Shown: piece by piece, positions 55,411 through 64,000 of the stretch | Position numbering within the stretch: position 1 is the first letter of the stretch | Layout: every line of letters begins with the position of its first letter | Source: Qipengyuania vesicularis | GTDB lineage: Bacteria > Pseudomonadota > Alphaproteobacteria > Sphingomonadales > Sphingomonadaceae | Direction: 5' to 3' | NCBI RefSeq assembly: GCF_019711415.1 | Contig: NZ_JAIGNJ010000002.1 | Coordinates: forward strand, 310,001-374,000 | DNA: 64,000 nt | Program-made: the position numbers and the translations under genes | Notes under the pieces: model-generated | What the model was told of the DNA's origin: nothing | Seen by the model: only the letters and a program-made list of their open reading frames with translations | The model's database searches: none

Positions 55411-56229
55411 TCAGCGCTTCACCCTGAAAGCGCCTGCATATTCAGGCCTCACGGCGTCGATCACCGAGGCAGTGACCGGGAAATTGAGCTCATACGCGCC
55501 CTCGGCATAGGAACCGGCGACATAGGGTCCGAAGTAGATGCCGATCCGGTCGAAATATTCGCCGTCGGAGGAGCCCACGAAGATGCTCGCCTCGTCGAGT
55601 CCGGGGCAGTCGTTGAAGAGATCTCCTGCCGAGGAATCCACCGGCATCCCCCGCTTCCTCTCGCGCTCTATATTGAGGCCGTCGCAAAGTGCGGAGCCGA
55701 GCGCCGTCTCGAGCGCCACAGGGCTCTTGAACAGCTCACTTCCCGCAAGCGCAATTTCGTTCTGCTTGTCCCACACCAAGGATTGCCGGGTGTAGTTGCC
55801 ATGCGCTCCGCCTGTATATTCGTAGATGTCTGCGGAGAGGCTCAACCAGCCGGACAGATCGGCTACCACCTTCCACTCCTTCTCGTAGCCTCTGCCCTTG
55901 CAGGCTACGCAATCTCCGGGGAAATCGACCAGGGAGCGCTCCCATTCCTCCTTCTGCGCGCCAAGCGCCGCATCGCGCTCCTGCTCGAAGCGCTCGGCCA
56001 GGGCGGTCTGCTCGCTTACTGCGGCGGGCCAACTGTAGGTAAATTCGCGGGTCCCGCCGTCTCGTTCTTCCTTGTCGGTCATCTCGACCGCATCTGCGGC
56101 AGCGGTCGGGCTGGTTGCAGCACTGGCTGAAACCGTCGCCACGGCATTTTCCGCCTCGCCACTGTCGCTCGTTTCGGAGCAAGCAACGCTCGACAGAGCC
56201 AGCGAAATCAGGAACAGGGGCGCACGCAT
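55411..56229 (-). CDS. DUF3298-family lipoprotein
   Basis: A 272-aa lipoprotein (lipobox SVAC) with an Ala/Thr-rich linker. The body matches DUF4163/DUF3298: WLSLSADIYEYTGGAHGNYTRQSLVWD, then a C-terminal GIYFGPYVAGSYAEGAYELNFP. A CVACKGRGYE stretch holds a CxxC pair. Homologues are cell-envelope proteins of unknown role (RsiV in Bacillus uses this fold to bind lysozyme). Divergent from the aminopeptidase gene. Confidence 0.8.
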   Translation of the reverse strand: MRAPLFLISLALSSVACSETSDSGEAENAVATVSASAATSPTAAADAVEMTDKEERDGGTREFTYSWPAAVSEQTALAERFEQERDAALGAQKEEWERSLVDFPGDCVACKGRGYEKEWKVVADLSGWLSLSADIYEYTGGAHGNYTRQSLVWDKQNEIALAGSELFKSPVALETALGSALCDGLNIERERKRGMPVDSSAGDLFNDCPGLDEASIFVGSSDGEYFDRIGIYFGPYVAGSYAEGAYELNFPVTASVIDAVRPEYAGAFRVKR

Positions 56230-56275
56230 CGAATTACCTTCGAAAAGACACTTTGCTACCCGAGGGGCTTATATC

Positions 56276-57664
56276 ATGGCTGACAAGGCCGACCTAATCC
56301 AGGCGGATCGCGGACAGGACGCTATCCCCATCCATCTCGTCAACAAGGACAGTTTTCCCGACTGGGTGAAGAAACTGTCGGCTGGCCAGCGCGCTTCGCT
56401 CGATGCGCAGAAGTTCGATGGGTGCGGATACCAGGTCGGTATCGTCCCCGATGGCGATACCTGGTTCGTCGTCGGCGGTGTGGCGAACCCGGACAAGCTT
56501 TCGAGCTGGTGTATGGCCAAGCTCGCCGAAACGCTTCCCGCAGGGACCTATCGCCGTGCGAGCGGTGATCCGGGTCCGGCCCTGCACGGATGGCAGACCG
56601 CCCAATATTCCTTCCACCGCTACAAGAAGCCAGAAAAGCCACTTGGCCCGCGCATTTTGCTGACCAAGGAAGCCAAGAAGATCGACGCCGCGCTCGCCGA
56701 AGCGAAGGCGGTCTGCCTCGTGCGCGATCTCGTGAATACACCGGCCGAGGACATGGGCCCTGCCGCGCTCGAAGAGCAGTGCGAAATACTCGCCAAACAG
56801 CATGGCGGGAAGCTTTCGGTCACGCGCGGCGACCAGCTCGAGAAGGATTTTCCGATGGTCCATGCGGTCGGCCGGGCAGCTGCACGCCATCACGCGCCGC
56901 GCATCATGCACCTCACCTGGGGCAAGGAGAGCGACCCGGTTGTCGCGGTAGTCGGCAAGGGCGTGTGCTTCGACAGCGGCGGGCTCGACGTGAAAAGCTC
57001 TTCGGGCATGCTGCTGATGAAGAAGGACATGGGCGGTGCGGCGCATGCGATCGCGCTGGCCGGACTGATCATGGGCGCCAAGCTTCCGGTCAGGTTGCAT
57101 CTCTTCATTCCCGCCGTCGAGAATGCCATTGCCGGCAATGCTTTCCGTCCTGGCGATGTGCTGAACACCCGCAAGGGGATTACCGTTGAGATTGGCAATA
57201 CCGACGCCGAAGGGCGGTTGATCCTCGGCGACGCTCTCACCCGCGCGAGCGAGGAGAAGCCCGAGTTCATCGTCGACTTCGCAACCCTCACTGGCGCTGC
57301 ACGCGTTGCGCTCGGCCCGGAATTCCCGGCGCTCATGACCCGCCGCGACGACACCGCCCAGGCCCTGATCGACGCGGGCAAGGCTCACGACGATGAACCC
57401 TGGCGCCTGCCTCTCCCCGAGGTCTATGCCGAATGGCTGTCCTCCGAAATCGCCGATACCAATAACGCGCACGCCAATTCCTACGCAGGTGCTAGCGTGG
57501 CAGGGCTGTTCCTCGACAAATTCGTGGGAGATGGGATCGACTGGGCGCATTTCGACACCTTCGCCTGGCGCCCCTCTGCAAAGCCCGGACGCCCGAAGGG
57601 CGGCGAAGCCTATGGCCTTCGCGCCAGTTGGCACATGCTCAACAAGCGTTTCAAAGCGGCATAG
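56276..57664 (+). CDS. Leucyl aminopeptidase family (M17) peptidase
   Basis: A 462-aa enzyme with the M17 catalytic domain in the C-terminal two thirds: GKGVCFDSGGLDVKSSSGM, metal-binding KKDMGGAAHAIALAG and NTDAEGRLILGDAL, with the conserved Lys and Arg. The N-terminal domain is short and unlike PepA's, as in the alphaproteobacterial group. Cytoplasmic peptide turnover. The ATG at 56276 was chosen; the frame is open upstream within the divergent lipoprotein gene. Confidence 0.9.
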   Translation: MADKADLIQADRGQDAIPIHLVNKDSFPDWVKKLSAGQRASLDAQKFDGCGYQVGIVPDGDTWFVVGGVANPDKLSSWCMAKLAETLPAGTYRRASGDPGPALHGWQTAQYSFHRYKKPEKPLGPRILLTKEAKKIDAALAEAKAVCLVRDLVNTPAEDMGPAALEEQCEILAKQHGGKLSVTRGDQLEKDFPMVHAVGRAAARHHAPRIMHLTWGKESDPVVAVVGKGVCFDSGGLDVKSSSGMLLMKKDMGGAAHAIALAGLIMGAKLPVRLHLFIPAVENAIAGNAFRPGDVLNTRKGITVEIGNTDAEGRLILGDALTRASEEKPEFIVDFATLTGAARVALGPEFPALMTRRDDTAQALIDAGKAHDDEPWRLPLPEVYAEWLSSEIADTNNAHANSYAGASVAGLFLDKFVGDGIDWAHFDTFAWRPSAKPGRPKGGEAYGLRASWHMLNKRFKAA

Positions 57665-57736
57665 TTGCCTTTCGGGAACTTGCCCCGCACGCAAGCCGCG
57701 GTTAAGCGCCCGCAAGTGCAACAGGGAAATGACTAA

Positions 57737-58090
57737 GTGAGCGAAGCGGCGGATTACAGCCTTCCCCAAGGTATTGTCGGTCTCAAGGGCCCGGTCAAAA
57801 AGCCGGCCCCCGGCACGCTTCCCCTGCGCGGCGACCTTGCGCATATCGCGCTCGCGCAAGGCTTCCTCTCGGCCCACTACGTGGTGCCCCACAAGCGCCT
57901 GATCGGCGACCGGGACGTGGTGCTCAAGGTTGCCATGCGTGACGATGCCGGTGACGGCGTCACGCTGGGCGCCGGAACGCCCGTTGAACTGCTCGACGAA
58001 GCAGGCGACTGGCTTTGGGTCACCCGCGGTCCTGAAGGGCCGAGCGGCTACCTGCGCGCCGGCGCACTCGCCCCCGACAGTGACGCATAA
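57737..58090 (+). CDS. Orphan SH3-like (bacterial SH3) protein
   Basis: A 117-aa protein. After LPLRGDLAHIALAQGFLSAHYVV comes an SH3b-like strand pattern VELLDEAGDWLWVTRG and SGYLRAGALAPDS. The sequence resembles the N-terminal portion of C40 (NlpC/P60) endopeptidases that often lie near M17 peptidases in sphingomonads, but the catalytic domain with Cys-His is absent. GTG start; its end overlaps argC by 11 bp. Possibly a truncated or decayed hydrolase, or a stand-alone binding module. Confidence 0.6.
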   Translation: MSEAADYSLPQGIVGLKGPVKKPAPGTLPLRGDLAHIALAQGFLSAHYVVPHKRLIGDRDVVLKVAMRDDAGDGVTLGAGTPVELLDEAGDWLWVTRGPEGPSGYLRAGALAPDSDA

Positions 58091-59018
58091 GGTCTTTATC
58101 GACGGGGCTGCGGGAACCACCGGGCTCGAAATCGCGCAGCGGCTCGAAGGCCGGAGCGAATTCACGCTCATCACGCTCGACGATGCGCAGCGCAAGGACA
58201 CTGCTGCCCGGCGCGAAGCGTTGAACGAGGCAGATGTCGCGATCCTGTGCCTGCCCGACGATGCCGCACGCGAAGCTGTCGAACTGATCGATCCGGCAGG
58301 CGGCACGCGCGTGATCGACGCATCCAGCGCCCACCGTACCGCCGATGGCTGGTGCTATGGATTTCCCGAGCTTGTCGGCAGCGAACGCGTGGCCGATGCG
58401 CGCCGGGTGAGCAATCCCGGCTGCTACCCCACCGGCTTCCTCGCGCTGGTGGCGCCGCTGGTGCGGGCAGAGTTGCTGCCGTCCGACTGGCCTTACACCG
58501 TTAATGCGGTGAGCGGCTATTCGGGCGGAGGGAAGGCACTGATCGAGCGGTTCGAAAACGAAGGTGCGCCGGCCTTTCGTTCCTACGGCTACGATTTGTC
58601 GCATAAGCATCTGCCCGAGATGAAAGCGCATGCCGGGCTCGATCATCCGGTCCTCTTCGCCCCCTCGGTCGTGGCGGCTTATCGCGGGATGATCGTCGAA
58701 GTCCCGCTCCATCTCGGCGCGATGGCAAATGATCCGCATTCCGATGAGCTTCGCGAGGCGCTGGCGGCATTCTACAAAGGTTCGGCGGTCGTTTCCGTGA
58801 GCCGAGACCCTGCCCCGGCAGAGCTGCTGCTAGAGCCCCGCGCCGAGCCTACGGACGCAATGGAACTGTTCGTTTTCGGCAATGAGGGCGGCTGGAATGC
58901 GCGTCTCGTTGCGCGGCTCGACAACCTCGGCAAGGGCGCCAGCGGAGCGGCAGTGCAGAACCTGAACCTGCTCTGCGGCCTACCCGAGACTTCGGGCCTG
59001 ATCCTGCCCGCTGCCTAA
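58080..59018 (+). CDS. argC: N-acetyl-gamma-glutamyl-phosphate reductase (type 2)
   Basis: A 312-aa NADPH enzyme of arginine synthesis. FIDGAAGTTGLEIAQRL is the nucleotide-binding start, SNPGCYPTGFLALV carries the catalytic Cys, and DLSHKHLPEMKAHAGL holds the His. The shorter length and N-terminus fit the type 2 ArgC subgroup. GTG start at 58080, overlapping the orphan SH3 gene; longer frame upstream is not coding. Confidence 0.93.
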   Translation: MTHKVFIDGAAGTTGLEIAQRLEGRSEFTLITLDDAQRKDTAARREALNEADVAILCLPDDAAREAVELIDPAGGTRVIDASSAHRTADGWCYGFPELVGSERVADARRVSNPGCYPTGFLALVAPLVRAELLPSDWPYTVNAVSGYSGGGKALIERFENEGAPAFRSYGYDLSHKHLPEMKAHAGLDHPVLFAPSVVAAYRGMIVEVPLHLGAMANDPHSDELREALAAFYKGSAVVSVSRDPAPAELLLEPRAEPTDAMELFVFGNEGGWNARLVARLDNLGKGASGAAVQNLNLLCGLPETSGLILPAA

Positions 59019-59029
59019 AATTTAGGCAG
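59011..59029. other. 19-bp near-palindrome at the argC end
   Basis: CTGCCTAAA and TTTAGGCAG flank a single A, so it cannot make a normal loop. It may be a protein-binding dyad upstream of glnB. It overlaps the argC stop codon. Confidence 0.3.
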
Positions 59030-59101
59030 GCCCCGTCCAGCCTTTGGGCAGTCGCTATCAGCCCTGCCAACTCAACCCGCGCAAAACCGCCATTTCGCAT
59101 T

Positions 59102-59117
59102 TGGCACGCTTCTTGGA
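59102..59117 (+). promoter_or_regulatory. Sigma-54-type promoter upstream of glnB
   Basis: TGGCACG-N4-TTGGA, with GG and GG twelve bases apart, differs from the consensus TGGCACG-N4-TTGCW only at the -12 C. The predicted start lies near 59128, about 65 nt before glnB. NtrC-RpoN control of glnBA is well known in proteobacteria. Confidence 0.55.
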
Positions 59118-59141
59118 ACGACGCGCGGGAAATGACATTAG

Positions 59142-59531
<390 letters not shown>

Positions 59532-59591
59532 TTTTCCTGCCCGCAGGTCGCGCGGGCGCCAACACGAACATTCCCAACGGAGATTACTACC

Positions 59592-61001
59592 ATGGCAAGT
59601 GCAAGCGACGTCCTCAAACGCATCAAGGACGAGGACATCGAGTGGGTCGACCTCAGGTTCACCGACCCCAAGGGCAAGTGGCAGCACCTGACCATGGTCG
59701 CCAAGACGCTGGACGAGGACCAGCTCGAAGACGGCCTTATGTTCGACGGTTCGTCGATCGCAGGCTGGAAGGTCATCAACGAATCCGACATGATCCTGAA
59801 GCCGGACCTCGACCGCGTTTATGTCGATCCGTTCAGCGCCGAACCCATGCTGATCATGTTCTGCGACATCGTCGAACCTTCGACCGGTGAATGGTACGCC
59901 CGCGACCCGCGCACGACGGCAAAGCGCGCCGAGGCATTCCTCAAGTCGACCGGTATCGGCGACACGATCTACGTCGGCCCCGAAGCCGAATTCTTCATGT
60001 TCGACGATGTCCGCTTCGAAGACGGCTATGCGGGTTCGGGCTACGCCATCGACGACATCGAGCTGCCGACCAACAGCGGCAAGGAATACGAAAGCGGCAA
60101 CCTCGCTCACCGTCCGCGCGCCAAGGGCGGCTACTTCCCCGTCGCCCCGGTCGACAGCGCTGTCGACATCCGCGGCGAGATGGTCTCGACCATGATCGAA
60201 ATGGGCCTCAACTGCGACAAGCACCACCACGAAGTGGCCGCCGCGCAGCACGAGCTCGGCCTCACCTTCGGCACGCTGGTCGAAACCGCCGACAACATGC
60301 AGATCTACAAGTATGTCGTGCACCAGGTCGCGCATATCTACGGCAAGACGGCGACTTTCATGCCCAAGCCGATCAAGGACGATAACGGTTCGGGCATGCA
60401 CACCCACATGTCGATCTGGGACGGCGGCAAGCCGACTTTCGCCGGCAACCAGTACGGCGGCCTCAGCGAAAACTGTCTCTACTACATCGGCGGCGTCATC
60501 AAGCATGCCAAGGCGCTGAACGCCTTCACCAACCCGACCACCAACAGCTACAAGCGCCTGGTGCCGGGCTTCGAAGCACCTGTGCTGCTCGCCTACTCGG
60601 CGCGCAACCGTTCGGCTTCGTGCCGCATCCCCTACGGTGCGGGCGACAAGGCGAAGCGCGTGGAATTCCGCTTCCCCGACGCGATGGCGAACCCCTATCT
60701 CGCCTATGCCGCACTGCTGATGGCCGGCCTCGACGGGATCCAGAACAAGATCCACCCGGGCGAAGCCATGGACAAGAACCTCTACGACCTGCCCCCGGCA
60801 GAGCTCGCCGACGTTCCGACCGTATGCGGCAGCCTGCGTGAAGCGCTCGAGGCACTCGAGGCAGACCACGAATTCCTGCTCAAGGGCGACGTCTTCACCA
60901 AGGACCAGATCGAAGCCTATACCGAACTGAAGTGGGAAGAAGTCCTGCGGGTCGAAACCACGCCCTGCCCGGCAGAATTCGACATGTATTACAGCGCCTA
61001 A
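59592..61001 (+). CDS. glnA: Glutamine synthetase, type I
   Basis: A 469-aa dodecameric enzyme that makes glutamine from glutamate and ammonia. [44 protein letters not shown]-type metal and ATP segments, and [20 protein letters not shown] are present. The adenylylation Tyr lies in [10 protein letters not shown], so activity is probably controlled by GlnE. Standard GSI-beta length. A strong terminator follows. Confidence 0.97.
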   Translation: MASASDVLKRIKDEDIEWVDLRFTDPKGKWQHLTMVAKTLDEDQLEDGLMFDGSSIAGWKVINESDMILKPDLDRVYVDPFSAEPMLIMFCDIVEPSTGEWYARDPRTTAKRAEAFLKSTGIGDTIYVGPEAEFFMFDDVRFEDGYAGSGYAIDDIELPTNSGKEYESGNLAHRPRAKGGYFPVAPVDSAVDIRGEMVSTMIEMGLNCDKHHHEVAAAQHELGLTFGTLVETADNMQIYKYVVHQVAHIYGKTATFMPKPIKDDNGSGMHTHMSIWDGGKPTFAGNQYGGLSENCLYYIGGVIKHAKALNAFTNPTTNSYKRLVPGFEAPVLLAYSARNRSASCRIPYGAGDKAKRVEFRFPDAMANPYLAYAALLMAGLDGIQNKIHPGEAMDKNLYDLPPAELADVPTVCGSLREALEALEADHEFLLKGDVFTKDQIEAYTELKWEEVLRVETTPCPAEFDMYYSA

Positions 61002-61051
61002 CGCGCACAACCCATTCGAATCCCTGCGCGTTTCCACGCCAGGAGACCAAG

Positions 61052-61081
61052 CGGCGTCCGGAGCGATCCGGGCGCCGTTTT
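61052..61081 (+). terminator. Rho-independent terminator of glnA
   Basis: An 11-bp stem CGGCGTCCGGA / TCCGGGCGCCG with one G-T pair and a GCGA tetraloop is followed by TTTT. It lies 50 bp after the glnA stop. Confidence 0.85.
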
Positions 61082-61166
61082 ACATGCGATGTCATCCTAA
61101 ACAGTTTCTTAGGGTTAGCGCGCTAGGCCATGCGCAAGGGGCGCAATCCGGCGAAACGGGGCACTA

Positions 61167-62174
61167 ATGAACTTCTGGCGCAAGGATATCACGGCTGAGG
61201 ACGCGGAAACGCGCGCGGACGTCATCATCCAGAAAAAGCGGCGCAAGCAGGACCCCAAGGCCAAGGGCCTCGGTGCGGTCTCCATCGGCCGGCGCGGTGC
61301 GCGCGCGATCCATCAGCGCAATGAAGATCGCCACTACCTCAACGGAACCACGGCGCGGGCCGCATTCGGCAACAGCGAGTACGAAGTAAAGATCCTCAAC
61401 CTGTCTTCGAACGGGGTGATGATCGAACTCGAAGACGAAATTGCCATCGGTGAACGGGTGAGCCTCACCTTCGACGAATGCGCGCCGATCACTGCCGAAG
61501 CACGCTGGATCCGCGGACGGAAGGCAGGCCTCGAATTCGTGGCCGAGACGGTGATCATTGCGGATGCCGGCGTGCAGGATTTCATCATCAAGACGATCTC
61601 GCGCCAGAACGAGAAATCGGGCCATCCGCTGGACCTGAAGGTCGGACCGGAGCTACGCGCCTGCGACAAACGGCACGAACTCGTCTGGCTTGCCAAGGTC
61701 CGTCACGAAGGCGGAGACACCACTGTCCGCGTGCGGAACATCTCCGCCAAGGGAGCGATGATCTCGCTGGCGCGCGAGACCGCGCTTTGCCGCGGGGCGG
61801 ATGTGAAGCTCTCGCTCGAACAGATCGGCGACTTTCCCGCCCGCATCCGCTGGGCGGCGGATCGCCAGGTCGGCATCGAGTTCGCATCCGACTTCGACGT
61901 CTCGGAGCTGGTGCACGAAGCATGCGCCGAACTCGCTCCGCCCGACGATGCCCGTGGCCTCGGCGCGCCCGAGAGGGATGCCGGTTTCTCGGATGAACCC
62001 GACAGCCTGCGGGTCAAGCTCGGCAAGGTGACCAATCCCCACCAGCCCCCCGAAATGGAATACAAGCGCCTCACCATCGAGGAACTGTACGCGACGCTCT
62101 ACCCCAACGGTCGCCCTGAAGACGAGGTGGAGGACGGGAAGGAAAGCACGCCTGACGATAGCGATCAGGCGTAA
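61167..62174 (+). CDS. Protein with two PilZ domains
   Basis: A 335-aa protein. The first PilZ domain (~45-145) has RNEDR, the RxxxR c-di-GMP arginines, and NLSSNG, the NxSxxG motif. The second (~165-265) retains NISAKG but no clear RxxxR. The N-terminus is very basic; the C-terminus is acidic and disordered. It probably senses c-di-GMP and acts on an unknown target. Its end overlaps the convergent HExxH gene by 10 bp. Confidence 0.85.
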   Translation: MNFWRKDITAEDAETRADVIIQKKRRKQDPKAKGLGAVSIGRRGARAIHQRNEDRHYLNGTTARAAFGNSEYEVKILNLSSNGVMIELEDEIAIGERVSLTFDECAPITAEARWIRGRKAGLEFVAETVIIADAGVQDFIIKTISRQNEKSGHPLDLKVGPELRACDKRHELVWLAKVRHEGGDTTVRVRNISAKGAMISLARETALCRGADVKLSLEQIGDFPARIRWAADRQVGIEFASDFDVSELVHEACAELAPPDDARGLGAPERDAGFSDEPDSLRVKLGKVTNPHQPPEMEYKRLTIEELYATLYPNGRPEDEVEDGKESTPDDSDQA

Positions 62175-62920
62175 TTCCACTCCAACAAGTCGATTCCCGA
62201 CAGCGAAGTCCCAAGGTCAGGGTGGCGTTTCGCCAGGGCCTTGCGAGCCTTCTTGAGGTCGCTGCGCAGATAGGGCTTCAGGCCGTCTTCGGCGGGACCC
62301 AGATCGAAGCCATGTAGTGCGGCCGAAGCTGCAGTTGCCGTGACCAGCGACTGCTCTGACAAGTATCCCGCAGTCGACGATTGCCAATATCCGTAAACGT
62401 CGTCCTGCCACTTGGCAAAGGTACGTGCCGAATTCGCCAGCAACACGCCGAACCCCAGATAGGCCGCGGCACAATCGGTCGAATGCTCCATCAGGTCGGG
62501 GCCACCCGGCGGATCGCCCGCCTCCCAGAGCAGGAAGTGGCACAGCTCATGTGCAAAGGTCGCTGCGAGCGCATCGGGGTTCGCAAGCATCTGCGAACTG
62601 TACCGGATCGTGGCCACGCCATCCACGACCGAACATGTGCCGCATGCACCCGACCCCTCGGATATGGTGCCGTCCGGCTCATGCTGATTCCCGTCGGGCA
62701 CAATTTCCAGCCTGCAAGGCCAGTCCCGCATGCGCATGAGCCCCCTCACCGCCTCGAACAGCTCGGGACCAGTTCGCGCAGCAAGAAGATCCGGGTGCGA
62801 TGGCGCGATCAGTTGTGGCGTAGTGTGTCGGTCACCCAGCATCGTGCGCAACCAGGCGAAGCAGGCAAGCAGCCAGTCGAATTCTTCCTTTGATATCGGC
62901 GGTTTGGCGGCGAAGAGCAT
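62165..62920 (-). CDS. HExxH-containing protein, possible zinc metallopeptidase
   Basis: A 251-aa cytoplasmic-looking protein. HELCH at residues 124-128 in a helix (ALAATFAHELCHFLL) fits a zincin active site, with Glu145 or Asp149 in MEHSTDCAAAYLGFG as possible third ligand. A CxxC (Cys93/Cys96) precedes it. I do not recognise the family. The ATG at 62920 has GAGGA immediately adjacent, so initiation may be weak. No signal peptide. Role unknown. Confidence 0.65.
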   Translation of the reverse strand: MLFAAKPPISKEEFDWLLACFAWLRTMLGDRHTTPQLIAPSHPDLLAARTGPELFEAVRGLMRMRDWPCRLEIVPDGNQHEPDGTISEGSGACGTCSVVDGVATIRYSSQMLANPDALAATFAHELCHFLLWEAGDPPGGPDLMEHSTDCAAAYLGFGVLLANSARTFAKWQDDVYGYWQSSTAGYLSEQSLVTATAASAALHGFDLGPAEDGLKPYLRSDLKKARKALAKRHPDLGTSLSGIDLLEWNYA

Positions 62921-63036
62921 TCCTCACGTCTAGCCGCTTTGTCTGCGAAAGCCAGACATGGACATTCGGGGATTTTCCTACTCCCCAAGAATCTGCCTAA
63001 TCCGCGCACCTCGATTTTCTGGAAAGAGGTGCTTCG

Positions 63037-63633
63037 ATGACTCGCAAATCCCTGTTCGATACTGTCCGCAACATGCTCGGTCGCGGGTTGCGCCAAAGCG
63101 AGGTCGATAGGCTCGATGCAGCGCTCGATGGCGTTGGAGCGGATTCTTCGCAGGACAGTGTTCCATGTGTTCCAAGCTGTCGTGTTTCGGCGGCGGGCAT
63201 CCAACTCATCAAAGCATTCGAGGGCTGTGCGCGTTTGCGCCCCGATGGCCTTTATGAAGCCTATCCCGATCCCGGCACAGGCGGTGCCCCCTGGACCATT
63301 GGCTGGGGTGCAACAGGCCCTGACATCAAGCCGGGAACGGTCTGGACGAAGGAGCAATGTGACGCGCGGCTGGAAGCAGATGTCGCGCGCCATGCACAGG
63401 ACGTCGTGCAGGCGATCGGGGACGCGGTCACCACGCAGGGCCAGTTCGACGCGCTTGTCAGCTTCCATTTCAACACCGGTGCGATCCACCGTGCGACGCT
63501 CACCAAATTACATCGTAGCGGGGATTCCTCGGCGGCCGAGCAAGAATTCGCGCGGTGGAAATTCGCTGGTGGCCGGGTGCTCAAGGGCCTTGTCCGCCGG
63601 CGACGCGAGGAGGCCAGGCTCTATCGTTCGTGA
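63037..63633 (+). CDS. GH24 lysozyme (phage-type)
   Basis: A 198-aa muramidase-like protein. After ~45 variable residues, the GH24 core starts with KAFEGC (catalytic Glu), then YPDPGTGG (Asp) and WTIGWGAT (Thr), the triad of T4-type lysozymes, and ends with KGLVRRRREEARLY. No signal peptide or holin-like gene is seen. No other phage genes are present, so it is a domesticated or stray endolysin. Confidence 0.85.
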   Translation: MTRKSLFDTVRNMLGRGLRQSEVDRLDAALDGVGADSSQDSVPCVPSCRVSAAGIQLIKAFEGCARLRPDGLYEAYPDPGTGGAPWTIGWGATGPDIKPGTVWTKEQCDARLEADVARHAQDVVQAIGDAVTTQGQFDALVSFHFNTGAIHRATLTKLHRSGDSSAAEQEFARWKFAGGRVLKGLVRRRREEARLYRS

Positions 63634-63715
63634 AGGTTTTCGGCAGACTTCTGCGCCAAACGGGCTGGAACCGTTCCGCGATTGCTCCCGTTGATTGACC
63701 AAAGGAGTTTGTACC

Positions 63716-64000
63716 ATGCGTATTCTGATGGCCGGAGCGGCAGCGCTCGCGCTTGCCGCCAGCGGAGCTTACGCCCAGGGAAAGGGCAACGGAAATGGAA
63801 ATGGCGGCGGCAATGCTGCTGCGGAACAAGGCAAGAAGGGCGCCAAGGCCGATCGCGGCCCCCAGCGCGCCCAGCAGGCGGATCGTGGGCCTTCGAGCCG
63901 CGGCCAGGGCAACGACAAAATAAATGCCGATCGCGGACCCGACCGGAAAGCCGATCACGGTGAGCGGGCTGGCGGCAATGACCGCTATGAAGACCGGCGC
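63716..64000 (+). CDS. Secreted low-complexity protein, partial
   Basis: The first 95 codons are in the window; it runs off the right edge. A signal peptide (cleavage after GAYA) leads to a Gly/Asn-rich stretch, then a charged region with three ADRGP units. AAAGGAG lies 8 nt upstream of the ATG. Family not recognised. Confidence 0.6.
   Translation, partial: MRILMAGAAALALAASGAYAQGKGNGNGNGGGNAAAEQGKKGAKADRGPQRAQQADRGPSSRGQGNDKINADRGPDRKADHGERAGGNDRYEDRR

Noticed and set aside
56294-58306. 670-aa minus-strand open frame
   Set aside because: Antisense to the M17 peptidase, SH3-like and argC genes, which have clear motifs on the plus strand.
63581-63958. 125-aa minus-strand frame with hydrophobic N-terminus
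   Set aside because: Antisense to the lysozyme end and the secreted protein, which has a good ribosome site and signal peptide on the plus strand.

Overview
The window is a GC-rich (roughly 60-65%) alphaproteobacterial chromosome segment, most likely from the Sphingomonadales (Erythrobacteraceae-like). I infer this from the arrangement of the division and cell-wall cluster with a CcmAB pair and a glnB-glnA unit nearby, from a TonB-dependent receptor locus with flavin-dependent halogenase homologues, and from the protein sequences themselves. No rRNA, tRNA, CRISPR array, insertion sequence or plasmid module was seen. Both ends cut genes.

Layout. 1-1643: end of an exopolysaccharide/O-antigen locus (Wza-type export lipoprotein, Wzy/WaaL-type membrane protein). 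1659-4969: fatty-acid beta-oxidation genes (acyl-CoA dehydrogenase and enoyl-CoA hydratase, divergent from a thiolase) with a candidate operator between them. 4976-8675: cysD and cysNC for sulfate activation, followed by a low-GC FkbM-type methyltransferase. 8854-24483: an alpha-glucan (malto-oligosaccharide/starch) utilisation locus. A LacI-type regulator gene sits between a leftward pair (MFS sugar transporter, GH13 lipoprotein) and a rightward run of six genes (TonB-dependent receptor, halogenase homologue, GH13, GH13, GH97, second halogenase homologue). A 12-bp palindrome stands upstream of the receptor gene and a one-mismatch copy upstream of the transporter gene. 24532-27104: a polyproline lipoprotein, a Bax-inhibitor-1 family protein and a YbjN-family protein.

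27251-48372: a nearly complete dcw cluster read leftwards: mraZ, rsmH, ftsL, ftsI, murE, murF, mraY, murD, ftsW, murG, murC, murB, a DUF4262 gene, ddl, ftsQ, ftsA, ftsZ, then a TPR/double-SPOR gene. Almost every junction from mraZ to ftsA overlaps by 1-14 nt. The DUF4262 gene is unexpected and has clearly lower GC than its neighbours. Upstream of mraZ is a 380-bp region with two arrays of GGGA-type motifs at about one helical turn and a strong leader hairpin.

48753-64000: mixed housekeeping genes. These are two envelope proteins of unknown role, cysK, a [2Fe-2S] ferredoxin, an AlkA-type DNA glycosylase, a palindromic intergenic repeat, an SDR oxidoreductase, a pterin carbinolamine dehydratase, ccmA-ccmB, map, a DUF3298 lipoprotein, an M17 aminopeptidase, an orphan SH3-like protein, argC, glnB-glnA (with a sigma-54-like promoter and a good terminator), a double-PilZ protein, an HExxH protein, a GH24 lysozyme and a partial secreted low-complexity protein.

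The most unusual items are the halogenase-containing glucan locus with its operator pair, the DUF4262 gene inside the dcw operon, and the motif arrays upstream of mraZ. GC values are rough hand counts on sample lines. All family assignments are from reading the sequence, without database searches.
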